NCBI GenBank assembly: GCA_010029945.1
Contig: RGQW01000057.1
Span: 1-9,790, forward strand
DNA: 9,790 bases
From: Actinomycetota bacterium
GTDB taxonomy: Bacteria > Actinomycetota > Actinomycetes > S36-B12
Reading direction: 5' to 3'
In this document: one piece after another, positions 1 through 6,808 of the stretch
How positions within the stretch are numbered: position 1 is the first letter of the stretch
How the letters are laid out: each line of letters opens with the position of its first letter
Notes under the pieces: model-generated
Told to the model about the DNA's origin: nothing
The model's database searches: none
What the model saw: the letters and a program-made list of their open reading frames with translations, nothing else
Translations under genes and position numbers: made by a program

Positions 1-773
1 TCGGCGAAAAGAATTTGGGAATCGAACTGACACGCTCGCTGCAGAAGCTGCCCCGCAGCATCGACGACGAGCGAGTCACCGTCGAAGACAAGTTCGTCCT
101 GGCCTCCGGTCATGTTGGTGTATGCAACGGCTGATCCACTGGCCTGGGCTTGCTCGACGCACAGCTCTAGTCGCCGGTCGTCTTTCATCCGCTCGTAGGG
201 GGATGCGTTCAACACCGCCAACAGGTCTGCGTCAAACTCCCGGGCCCATTGGACGGGGCCTCCCTGCCTCCACAAGTCCTCGCAGATGGCGACGCACACC
301 CGGTAGCCGTTCATCTCGAACACCAAGGGTGACTCACCGGGCACGAAGTACCGCGCCTCATCGAAGACTCCGTAATTGGGCAGGAAGTGTTTGTCGTACC
401 GGGCCAGAGCAGCGCCACGATGAACGAGTGCGGCACTGTTCACCGGACCCCCACGGGGTCGCCCGACCGCATCGGCATCGTCGTCGTCATCGCTGTGGTC
501 GAGATAGCCGATGAGGCATACGAGGTCGCCAAACCCATCATCGGCAATGTCGCGGGCCAGGGCGCTCATCGCGAGCCGGGATGCCTGCTGGAAGGACGGG
601 CGTAGTGACAGATCCTCAACGGGGTATCCGGTGAGCACCATCTCGGGAAGAATCAGCAGATCTGCCTGCCCCGCGGCAGCGTCGGCGGCCGCCTGGCGAA
701 TCAGGCGGGCATTGCCTTCCAAGTCGCCCACGGTCGGATTCACCTGGCCCAGGGCAATGCGCAGGACGTTCAC
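1..773 (-). CDS. nadE: Glutamine-dependent NAD+ synthase, N-terminal amidase part (3' end cut by window edge)
   Basis: The product makes NAD+ from deamido-NAD+ (nicotinate adenine dinucleotide), ATP and glutamine, the last step of NAD biosynthesis. Only the first 257 residues lie in the window. They form the nitrilase-fold glutaminase domain, with the Glu-Lys-Cys triad visible: E44 in ILPEMVLTGYP, K128 in YDKHFLPNYGVFDE and C164 in VAICEDLW. The signature NASPYERMKDD (residues 189-199) and GGQDELVFDGDS (223-234) are typical of actinobacterial NadE. The synthetase domain, usually a further 300 or so residues, must lie to the left. The start is GTG at 773-771; it gives the expected N-terminus (NVLRIALGQVNPTVGD) and sits 6 nt after a TACCCT -10 element, which suggests a leaderless mRNA. 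A run of five Asp at residues 95-99 falls in a variable surface loop before the GRP..PVN motif. The gene diverges from glnA2. Confidence 0.96.
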   Translation of the reverse strand, partial: MNVLRIALGQVNPTVGDLEGNARLIRQAAADAAAGQADLLILPEMVLTGYPVEDLSLRPSFQQASRLAMSALARDIADDGFGDLVCLIGYLDHSDDDDDADAVGRPRGGPVNSAALVHRGAALARYDKHFLPNYGVFDEARYFVPGESPLVFEMNGYRVCVAICEDLWRQGGPVQWAREFDADLLAVLNASPYERMKDDRRLELCVEQAQASGSAVAYTNMTGGQDELVFDGDSLVVDAAGQLLQRACQFDSQILFA

Positions 774-779
774 TCGTGG

Positions 780-785
780 AGGGTA
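780..785 (-). promoter_or_regulatory. Putative -10 element of nadE (leaderless)
   Basis: On the minus strand TACCCT fits the actinobacterial -10 pattern TAnnnT and ends exactly 6 nt before the nadE GTG, so transcription would begin at or next to the start codon. No good Shine-Dalgarno lies at normal spacing; the G-rich stretch upstream is too far away. The -35 position falls in the GlnR-like palindrome. Assigned by pattern only. Confidence 0.5.
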
Positions 786-801
786 CCTACCCCCGGGAGT
801 C

Positions 802-819
802 TGTTACGCGGCTGTAACA
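802..819. promoter_or_regulatory. Palindromic GlnR-like box between nadE and glnA2
   Basis: The sequence reads TGTTAC-n6-GTAACA, a perfect 6-bp inverted repeat. It also fits one a-b half-pair of the actinobacterial GlnR operator (gTnAC-n6-GaAAC, with two AC dinucleotides 9 nt apart): GTTAC matches fully and GTAAC matches four of five bases. Because it is palindromic it reads the same for both divergent genes. It covers the -35 position of both predicted promoters, as an activator site replacing a poor -35 would. No second a-b pair lies at the expected 11-nt spacing. GlnR is inferred from the motif and from the genes served; another dimeric regulator is possible. Confidence 0.55.
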
Positions 820-829
820 CGACAGGGCA

Positions 830-835
830 CACTAT
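830..835 (+). promoter_or_regulatory. Putative -10 element of glnA2 (leaderless)
   Basis: CACTAT is a near match to TAnnnT and ends 6 nt before the glnA2 GTG at 842. This spacing puts the transcript start on the start codon. The upstream region has no Shine-Dalgarno at normal distance (the six bases before the GTG are GGACTC). The element is weak in its first base, which would suit dependence on an activator bound at 802-819. Confidence 0.45.
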
Positions 836-841
836 GGACTC

Positions 842-2179
842 GTGGAAAAGCAAGCAGAGTTCGTGCTGCGCACGATCGAAGAGCGCGACATTCGATTTGT
901 TCGACTGTGGTTCACCGATGTTCTCGGAACCTTGAAGTCGGTGTCGATCGCACCGGCGGAACTTGAGGGCGCATTCGAAGAGGGAATCGGCTTCGACGGA
1001 TCCGCGATCGAAGGCTTCGCCCGGGTGCACGAGTCCGACATGCTCGCCAAACCCGACCCGAGCACGTTCGCGATCCTGCCGTGGCGCAGTGAGGGGCCGG
1101 GAGTGGCTCGACTGTTCTGCGACATTTTGATGCCGGACGGTTCACCTTCGTACGCCGATCCTCGTTACGTTCTCAAGCGCACGTTGATGAAAGCCGCAGA
1201 TCAGGGTTTCAGCTTCTACACCCACCCCGAGGTCGAGTTCTACCTGTTCAAGGAGCGCCCGAGCCCGGGAAGTGTCCCCGAGCCGATCGACCAATACGGC
1301 TACTTCGACAACGCTCCGCACGGCGTCGCCCACGATTTCCGTCGACAGGCGATCACCACCCTGGAAGCGATGGGGATCTCGGTTGAGTTCAGTCACCACG
1401 AGGGTGGACCCGGGCAGCAAGAGATCGACCTGCGGTACGCAGACGCCTTGACCACCGCCGACAACCTCATGACCTTCCGGCTTGTTGTCCAGGAAGTTGC
1501 GATGGAGCAGGGGCTGTTCGCCACCTTCATGCCGAAGCCCTTTCGCGATGAACCCGGCAGCGGGATGCATACGCACCTGTCATTGTTCGAAGGCGATCGC
1601 AATGCCTTCTACGAAGCCGGAGCTGATTTCCAGCTCTCGAAAGTTGCGCGTTCCTTCATTGCCGGACTTCTCACCCACGCTCCGGAGATCACTGCGGTCA
1701 CCAATCAGTGGGTGAACTCCTACAAACGGCTCGCCGGCGGGGGAGAAGCACCGGCGTGGATCTGCTGGGGTCACAACAACCGCTCCGCGCTGATCCGGGT
1801 CCCGATGTACAAGCCATCGAAGGGCAACAGCACGCGGGTCGAATACCGAGCGATGGACAGCGGGGTCAATCCGTATCTGGCGTACTCGGTCCTGCTGGCT
1901 GCCGGTCTCAAGGGAATCGACGAGGGTTACGAGTTGCCGCCCGGCTCCGAGGACGACGTGTGGGGTCTGACTGCTGCTGAACGGCGCGCAGTCGGCATGG
2001 ATCCGCTCCCGGGATCGCTGAATCAGGCGATCACGGCGATGGAGAAATCCGAATTGATCGCCGAAACCCTCGGTGAGCACGTCTTCGACTTCTTCCTGCG
2101 TAACAAGCGCGCGGAGTGGGAGGAGTACCGCAAGCAAGTGACGTCCTGGGAATTGGACCGCTACCTGCCGAAGCTCTAG
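842..2179 (+). CDS. glnA2: Type I glutamine synthetase-like ligase GlnA2 (GSI-alpha form)
   Basis: This 445-residue GSI-fold ligase joins an amine to the gamma-carboxyl of glutamate using ATP. Visible active-site blocks are FDGSAIEGF (51-59), HPEVEF (128-133), SHHEGGPGQQEID (184-196), GSGMHTHLSL (239-248), the flap GGEAP with E302, NNRSALIRVP (312-321) and RVEYR (332-336). It lacks the roughly 25-residue insertion of GSI-beta enzymes present in GlnA1 here. R61, just after the DGSAIEGF block, aligns with the feedback-sensing Arg62 of Bacillus GS. The C-terminus (GEHVFDFFLRNKRAEWEEYR) is typical of actinobacterial GlnA2. The counterpart in Streptomyces coelicolor is reported as a gamma-glutamylpolyamine synthetase in polyamine use, so free glutamine may not be its main product. 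Ser of the ammonium subsite (Salmonella Ser53) is Ala55. The GTG start gives the standard family N-terminus. glnE follows after 29 nt. Confidence 0.95.
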   Translation: MEKQAEFVLRTIEERDIRFVRLWFTDVLGTLKSVSIAPAELEGAFEEGIGFDGSAIEGFARVHESDMLAKPDPSTFAILPWRSEGPGVARLFCDILMPDGSPSYADPRYVLKRTLMKAADQGFSFYTHPEVEFYLFKERPSPGSVPEPIDQYGYFDNAPHGVAHDFRRQAITTLEAMGISVEFSHHEGGPGQQEIDLRYADALTTADNLMTFRLVVQEVAMEQGLFATFMPKPFRDEPGSGMHTHLSLFEGDRNAFYEAGADFQLSKVARSFIAGLLTHAPEITAVTNQWVNSYKRLAGGGEAPAWICWGHNNRSALIRVPMYKPSKGNSTRVEYRAMDSGVNPYLAYSVLLAAGLKGIDEGYELPPGSEDDVWGLTAAERRAVGMDPLPGSLNQAITAMEKSELIAETLGEHVFDFFLRNKRAEWEEYRKQVTSWELDRYLPKL

Positions 2180-2208
2180 GGCAACTCGGACACCTAGGGT
2201 CGGGCTCC

Positions 2209-5200
2209 ATGAGCGATCGTCACGCATCCGCTGCAGGCGGTCTCGCTCGTGGCGGTTTCGTCGAGCCGGACAAGGCTCGGGCACTGCTGGACTCGCTTGG
2301 GACACTCCCGCCGTTCGATGACGACGAGGTACTCGCAGGAGTCGCCGACCAACTCGGCTCCGCAGCCGACCCCGACCTGGCCCTTCGTCAGTTCCTGCGC
2401 GTCGTCGAAGGATGCGACGGTCGCCTTCGGGCTGGTCTCGGCGCTGATGAGGCTTTCCGCGGTCGCGTCATCGACGTGGTGGGCGCATCGGAGGCGCTGG
2501 GTGATTTCCTGGTGCGCGATCACGCGAGCCTGGACTTGCTCGCGGATGCGGACCGATTAGCGCAACCCGCGTCCCCGGTGGATGCTCGAGCCTCGTTGCT
2601 CGGTGCCGTCGGTGCGATACCGCAGTCGCCTGAACCTGTCGCCCAGGCGCCCGCTGATGGTGGATCGGTGGCCGATGCGCTGCGGGTCGCGTACCGGCGG
2701 TGGTTACTGGGCATTGCTGTTCGTGACCTCAGCGGCTTGGCCGGAATGGAGTCCGTGGCGGCGTGGCTGAGTGATCTCGCCGATGCGACGTTGGAAGCTG
2801 CTCTGGCCATCGCCCGCTACGAGGTGGGTGAATCGGCGTTTACGTGCCGGCTCGCCATCATCGGTATGGGCAAGTGCGGTGGGCGGGAACTGAACTACAT
2901 CAGCGATGTCGATGTCATTTTCGTGGCCGAAGCAGCAGACGGCTGTGACGAATCCGATGCCCTTCGCGCAGCATCGCTTCTCGCGGCAGGGTTGATGCGG
3001 GCCTGCTCGGAGGTAACGGCCGAGGGATCGATCTGGGAAGTCGATGCCGCCTTGCGTCCGGAAGGGAAGCAAGGTGCGCTGGTCCGCACTCTCCCGTCGC
3101 ACCTTGGCTACTACGAACGCTGGGCCAGCACCTGGGAGTTCCAGGCTCTGTTGAAGGCGCGGTTCTGCGCGGGTGACGCTGACCTCGGCACCCGGTACAT
3201 GGACGCGATATCTCCGCTGGTGTGGAAAGCAGCCGATCGCCCCGATTTCGTTGCGGATGTGCAATCCATGCGCAAGAGGGTGGAGGATCACATCCCGGCG
3301 GACATCGCCGAACGGGAGATCAAGCTAGGCCCCGGCGGCTTGCGCGACGTCGAGTTCTCGGTTCAGTTGCTGCAACTCGTGCACGGTCGCAGCGACGTGA
3401 TGCTGCGCAGTGCCACGACCCTCGTCGCTTTGGAGGCGCTCGCCACGTGGGGGTACGTCGGCCGGGGGGACGCATCGGCGCTCGCCGACGCGTACCGATT
3501 CCTGCGCACACTCGAGCACCGCTTGCAACTGCGTCGACTGCGACGAACACACACGCTGCCCGAAGACGACGCGGAGTTACGGGTGCTTGCGCGCTCTATC
3601 GGTTTGCGAAGCGAACCGGTCCGAGAACTCATTGACCAATGGAAATCACACCAGCGTCAAGTTCGTCGCCTGCACGAGAAACTTTTCTACCGGCCGTTGC
3701 TGGCCTCCGTCGCGCGCCTGGAAGCCGGAGAAGCACGACTGTCCCTCCAGGCGGCCCAAGAGCGACTCGAGGCACTCGGGTATTCCGACCCGGCCGGGGC
3801 GATTCGCCACCTGCAGGCGCTGACCAGTGGTGTGTCGCGACGGGCAGCCATTCAACGAACACTGCTTCCGGTCATGCTGGGGTGGTTCGCCGACGGCCCC
3901 GACCCCGATGCGGGGCTGCTGGGCTTTAGGCAAGTCAGCGATGCACTCGGTGCCACACCGTGGTACTTGCGGCTTCTGCGGGACGAATCCGCTGCGGCCG
4001 AACGGCTCGCGTTCATGATGTCGGCGAGTCGATACGCAACCGACCTGCTCTTGCAGGCACCGGAGTCGGTTCGGATGCTCGCCGATGATGAGGAACTTCG
4101 GCCGCGAGGCGAAGCCTCGCTCGCCACCGAGGCAGCGGCGCTCGTGCACCGGCAAGACGACCCGATTGCCGCGGTGGCGGCTATCAGAAGCCTGCGTCGT
4201 CGGGAGCTCTTCCGCATCGCGGTTGCTGACCTGACAGACACCATCGACGTTCGTGAGGTGGGGGATGCATTGTCGGCCATCGCCCGCGTCACCGTGGACA
4301 GCGCACTGACCGTAGCGACCCGATCCGTTGTGGGTGATGGGCAGCAACTCACTGATGTCGGCGTGATCGCCATGGGGCGCTTCGGTGGTTGCGAACTCGG
4401 CTTCAGTAGCGACCTAGATGTGATGTTCGTTCACGAACCACGGCAGGGATCGGATGAAACCGACGCCGGACGACAAGCCACCTCGATCGCGGAAGAACTG
4501 CGATCGCTGCTGATGTCAGCCTCGAGCGACCCTCCCGTGGACCTGGACGCGGACCTACGACCGGAGGGCAAGGCAGGACCGCTTGTGCGATCCCTGGCGT
4601 CCTACGCGGCCTACTACGAACGGTGGTCGTCACCTTGGGAGGCGCAAGCGCTGCTACGCGCCTTGCCTATCGCCGGACCGCAGGAACTCAGGCAGGCATT
4701 CACCGATCTCATCGACCCCCTGCGCTGGCCGGCGGACGGGCTCGATCTCGGGGCCGTGCGCGAAGCCCGACGCCTGAAGGCCCGCATGGAGGCGGAGCGA
4801 TTGCCGCGAGGCGCCGACCCGACCGTTCACACCAAGCTCGGTCGCGGTGGACTGTCCGATGTCGAGTGGACGGTGCAGTTACTACAGATGGAGAACGCCG
4901 GGCAACACGCGGCCTTGCGAACGACGACCACCCTCGACGGGCTGCAGGCGTGCGTCGAGGTGGGGCTGTTGACCGGCGCGGATGCCCGAACGCTTCGGGA
5001 AGCGTGGCTACTCGCGACGGCGATCCGGAACGCGATCATGCTGGTGAAGGCGCGACCGGGTGATTCACTCCCGAGTGACGTGGGTGAACTCTCGGCTCTC
5101 GCCGGCGTCCTTCGTCACTACGGCAGCGATGGAAGTCAGCTCAAGGATGAGTATCTGCGCACGACGAGACGGGCACGCTCGGTCACCGAGCGAGTCTTCT

Positions 5201-5214
5201 ACGGCGAGCATTAG
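2209..5214 (+). CDS. glnE: Bifunctional glutamine synthetase adenylyltransferase / adenylyl-removing enzyme
   Basis: GlnE adds AMP to, and removes it from, a tyrosine of type I glutamine synthetase, switching it off in nitrogen excess and on again in limitation. The 1001-residue length fits actinobacterial GlnE. Two tandem nucleotidyltransferase halves are plain. The N-terminal half (adenylyl-removing) has GMGKCGGRELNYISDVDV at 219-236 (metal Asp 233 and 235), DAALRPEGKQG from 279, YYERW from 301 and KLGPGGLRDVEF at 372-383. The C-terminal half (adenylyltransferase) repeats the pattern with AMGRFGGCELGFSSDLDV at 721-738 (Asp 735 and 737), DADLRPEGKAG from 780 and KLGRGGLSDVEW from 876. Both metal motifs are intact. 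The frame is open upstream into glnA2, but the ATG at 2209 gives the family N-terminus (LARGGFVEPDKAR soon after). It is cotranscribed with glnA2 and converges on its likely target, glnA1. Confidence 0.97.
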   Translation: MSDRHASAAGGLARGGFVEPDKARALLDSLGTLPPFDDDEVLAGVADQLGSAADPDLALRQFLRVVEGCDGRLRAGLGADEAFRGRVIDVVGASEALGDFLVRDHASLDLLADADRLAQPASPVDARASLLGAVGAIPQSPEPVAQAPADGGSVADALRVAYRRWLLGIAVRDLSGLAGMESVAAWLSDLADATLEAALAIARYEVGESAFTCRLAIIGMGKCGGRELNYISDVDVIFVAEAADGCDESDALRAASLLAAGLMRACSEVTAEGSIWEVDAALRPEGKQGALVRTLPSHLGYYERWASTWEFQALLKARFCAGDADLGTRYMDAISPLVWKAADRPDFVADVQSMRKRVEDHIPADIAEREIKLGPGGLRDVEFSVQLLQLVHGRSDVMLRSATTLVALEALATWGYVGRGDASALADAYRFLRTLEHRLQLRRLRRTHTLPEDDAELRVLARSIGLRSEPVRELIDQWKSHQRQVRRLHEKLFYRPLLASVARLEAGEARLSLQAAQERLEALGYSDPAGAIRHLQALTSGVSRRAAIQRTLLPVMLGWFADGPDPDAGLLGFRQVSDALGATPWYLRLLRDESAAAERLAFMMSASRYATDLLLQAPESVRMLADDEELRPRGEASLATEAAALVHRQDDPIAAVAAIRSLRRRELFRIAVADLTDTIDVREVGDALSAIARVTVDSALTVATRSVVGDGQQLTDVGVIAMGRFGGCELGFSSDLDVMFVHEPRQGSDETDAGRQATSIAEELRSLLMSASSDPPVDLDADLRPEGKAGPLVRSLASYAAYYERWSSPWEAQALLRALPIAGPQELRQAFTDLIDPLRWPADGLDLGAVREARRLKARMEAERLPRGADPTVHTKLGRGGLSDVEWTVQLLQMENAGQHAALRTTTTLDGLQACVEVGLLTGADARTLREAWLLATAIRNAIMLVKARPGDSLPSDVGELSALAGVLRHYGSDGSQLKDEYLRTTRRARSVTERVFYGEH

Positions 5215-5224
5215 GCGAACACGA

Positions 5225-5254
5225 CAGAAGCCCCGGACGAATCCGGGGCTTCTG
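5225..5254. terminator. Shared bidirectional hairpin terminator between glnE and glnA1
   Basis: A perfect 13-bp inverted repeat (arm CAGAAGCCCCGGA) surrounds a 4-nt CGAA loop, 10 nt after the glnE stop and 49 nt after the glnA1 stop. Only a short T-rich stretch (GCGTTTC) follows on the plus strand and little on the minus strand. It resembles the strong, U-poor terminators common in actinobacteria, and probably stops both convergent transcripts. Confidence 0.88.
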
Positions 5255-5303
5255 CGTTTCCCAGGCGCGCGAGGCGAATCGACGCGGAGGGAGTCGAGTG
5301 GGA

Positions 5304-6728
5304 TCAGATGTCGTAGTACATCTCGAACTCGTGCGGGTGCGGACGCAGGCGGATCGGGTCCACTTCGTTGGTCCGCTTGTAGTCGATCCATGTCTCGATG
5401 AGATCTGCGGGGAAGACTCCGCCGGCCTGGAGGAACTCGTTGTCCTCCTCGAGAGCATCGAGAGATCCCGTGAGGGAGTCCGGAACGGTCGGGATGTTCG
5501 CCAACTCATCCGGCGGCAACTCATACAGGTCCTTGTCCACCGGGGCGATCGGCTCGATCTTGTTCTTGATGCCATCGAGTCCGGCCATCACCAGTGCGGA
5601 GAAGGCGAGGTAGGGGTTGCTGGACGGGTCCGGCACGCGGAACTCCACGCGCTTGGCCTTCGGGGAGTTACCCGTGACCGGAATACGCACCGCGGCGGAG
5701 CGGTTGCGGGCGGAATACACCAGGTTGACGGGAGCTTCGAAGCCCGGCACGAGTCGGTGGTAACTGTTGACCGTCGGGTTGGTGAACGCGAGTACCGAGG
5801 GCGCGTGGGCCAGAAGACCGCCGATGTACCAACGGGCGGTGTCGGACAGTCCGCCGTAGCCCATCTCGTCGTAGAACAGCGGCTGCCCGTCCTTCCATAG
5901 CGACTGGTGGCAGTGCATACCGGAGCCGTTGTCGTTGAACAGTGGCTTGGGCATGAACGTGGCGGTCTTGCCGTTCGCCCATGCGACGTTCTTGACGATG
6001 TACTTGAAGAGCATGACGTCGTCGGCCGCGTGCAGAAGCGAATTGAACTGGTAGTTGATCTCGCCCTGGCCGGCAGTGCCGACTTCGTGGTGAGAGCGCT
6101 CGACCTGCAGCCCCACCTGCAGCAGCGTGGAGACCATTTGGTCGCGGAGGTCGGCGTAGTGATCGACCGGGGGAACGGGGAAGTAGCCACCCTTGTAGCG
6201 AGTCTTGTACCCGCGGTTTCCGCCCTCTTCGACGCGACCGGTGTTCCAGGCGCCCTCGATGGAGTCGATGAAATAGTAGCCGGAGTGCTGGTTGGTTTCG
6301 AAGCGAACATCGTCGAAGACGTAAAACTCGGCTTCCGGACCGAAGTACGCCGTGTCTGCGATACCGGTCGAGGCGATGTACGCCTCAGCCTTGGCCGCGA
6401 CGTTTCGGGGGTCGCGACTGTACGGCTCGTTGGTGAAGGGATCGCGGATCGTGAAGTTCATGACCAACGTCTTGGCCGAACGGAAAGGATCGAGATACGC
6501 GGTGGCCGGGTCCGGGATCAACTTCATGTCGGATTCGTGGATCGACTGGAAGCCGCGGATCGACGAGCCATCGAACATCAGGCCGTCCTCGAAAGCACCG
6601 GTCCCGAACGAACTCGCCGGTACGTTGAAGTGCTGCATGATTCCGGGCAGGTCGACGAATCGAACGTCGATGAATTCCACCCCGTTGTCCTGGACGAACT
6701 TCAGAACTTCGTCAGCATTGCTGAACAT
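5304..6728 (-). CDS. glnA: Glutamine synthetase type I (GSI-beta, adenylylatable)
   Basis: This is the main ammonium-assimilating enzyme: glutamate + NH3 + ATP to glutamine, a cytoplasmic dodecamer. The 474-residue protein has all GSI blocks: FDGSSIRGF (52-60, with D53 and S56 for ammonium), GPEAEFYVF (130-138), KGGYFPVPP (179-187), SHHEVGTAGQGEIN (212-225), GSGMHCHQSL (268-277), flap GFEAP with E331, RNRSAAVRIP (341-350) and RVEFR (360-364). It carries the GSI-beta insertion. The adenylylation site is Y402 in KDLYELPPDE, the expected target of the neighbouring GlnE. The start is ATG at 6728-6726, 5 nt after a perfect AGGAGG; an in-frame GTG 15 nt upstream lies before that ribosome site and is rejected. 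It corresponds to glnA1 of mycobacteria. A four-box GlnR-type operator lies upstream. Confidence 0.98.
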   Translation of the reverse strand: MFSNADEVLKFVQDNGVEFIDVRFVDLPGIMQHFNVPASSFGTGAFEDGLMFDGSSIRGFQSIHESDMKLIPDPATAYLDPFRSAKTLVMNFTIRDPFTNEPYSRDPRNVAAKAEAYIASTGIADTAYFGPEAEFYVFDDVRFETNQHSGYYFIDSIEGAWNTGRVEEGGNRGYKTRYKGGYFPVPPVDHYADLRDQMVSTLLQVGLQVERSHHEVGTAGQGEINYQFNSLLHAADDVMLFKYIVKNVAWANGKTATFMPKPLFNDNGSGMHCHQSLWKDGQPLFYDEMGYGGLSDTARWYIGGLLAHAPSVLAFTNPTVNSYHRLVPGFEAPVNLVYSARNRSAAVRIPVTGNSPKAKRVEFRVPDPSSNPYLAFSALVMAGLDGIKNKIEPIAPVDKDLYELPPDELANIPTVPDSLTGSLDALEEDNEFLQAGGVFPADLIETWIDYKRTNEVDPIRLRPHPHEFEMYYDI

Positions 6729-6733
6729 TTCTA

Positions 6734-6739
6734 CCTCCT
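6734..6739 (-). promoter_or_regulatory. Perfect Shine-Dalgarno of glnA1; sets the start codon
   Basis: AGGAGG (followed by T, completing the anti-SD complement) lies 5 nt before the ATG at 6728. It excludes the in-frame GTG at 6743, which is upstream of it. It is the only full-consensus ribosome site in the window, fitting a highly expressed enzyme. Its first A closes a small hairpin (6739-6752). Confidence 0.9.
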
Positions 6740-6752
6740 GCACTTGCGTGCA
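6739..6752 (-). other. GNRA-capped leader hairpin abutting the glnA1 ribosome site
   Basis: In the glnA1 leader, UGCAC-GCAA-GUGCA forms a 5-bp stem with a GCAA tetraloop of the stable GNRA class. The last stem base is the first base of AGGAGG, so the hairpin stacks directly against the Shine-Dalgarno without burying it. The base pairing is seen in the sequence; folding and any role are inferred. Confidence 0.5.
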
Positions 6753-6762
6753 TCGCCTCGCT

Positions 6763-6781
6763 CGGCGGCCCTGTGCCGCCG
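6763..6781 (-). other. GC-rich hairpin in the glnA1 5' leader
   Basis: CGGCGGC-ACAGG-GCCGCCG pairs as an all-GC 7-bp stem with a 5-nt loop, 34 nt before the glnA1 start region. If the promoter at 6793-6798 is right it would lie almost at the 5' end of the mRNA, where such stems can protect against decay. No U-run follows, so it is not a terminator. Confidence 0.45.
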
Positions 6782-6792
6782 GATTACGGCAG

Positions 6793-6798
6793 AAACTA
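6793..6798 (-). promoter_or_regulatory. Putative -10 element of glnA1
   Basis: TAGTTT on the minus strand fits TAnnnT and would start transcription near 6786, giving a leader of about 57 nt. The -35 position falls inside the GlnR-type operator that ends 10 bp upstream, the usual layout for an activated promoter. There is no good -35 hexamer. Confidence 0.5.
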
Positions 6799-6808
6799 GG
6801 GACAGGGC

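Noticed and set aside
374..500. Asp-rich stretch of NadE as a frameshift or degenerate region
   Set aside because: The frame is intact through it and conserved motifs flank it on both sides; it is a variable surface loop before the GRP..PVN block.
2116..2208. Upstream start for glnE overlapping glnA2
   Set aside because: It adds 31 residues with no family similarity. The ATG at 2209 gives the usual distance to the conserved RGGFVEPDKAR segment.
1580..2305. Minus-strand open frame opposite the end of glnA2
   Set aside because: A shadow of glnA2 codon structure; no recognisable domain and no promoter or ribosome site. The same applies to 3646-4347 (minus) inside glnE.
6726..6743. GTG at 6743 as the start of glnA1
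   Set aside because: The perfect AGGAGG lies downstream of it, and the family N-terminus begins at the ATG at 6728.
6769..6792. Alternative hairpin CUGCCG-UAAUC-CGGCGG competing with the 6763-6781 stem, as a switch in the glnA1 leader
   Set aside because: The left arm falls between the predicted -10 and the transcript start, so it would probably not be in the RNA; it also needs a wobble pair. Reconsider if the mapped start is further upstream.
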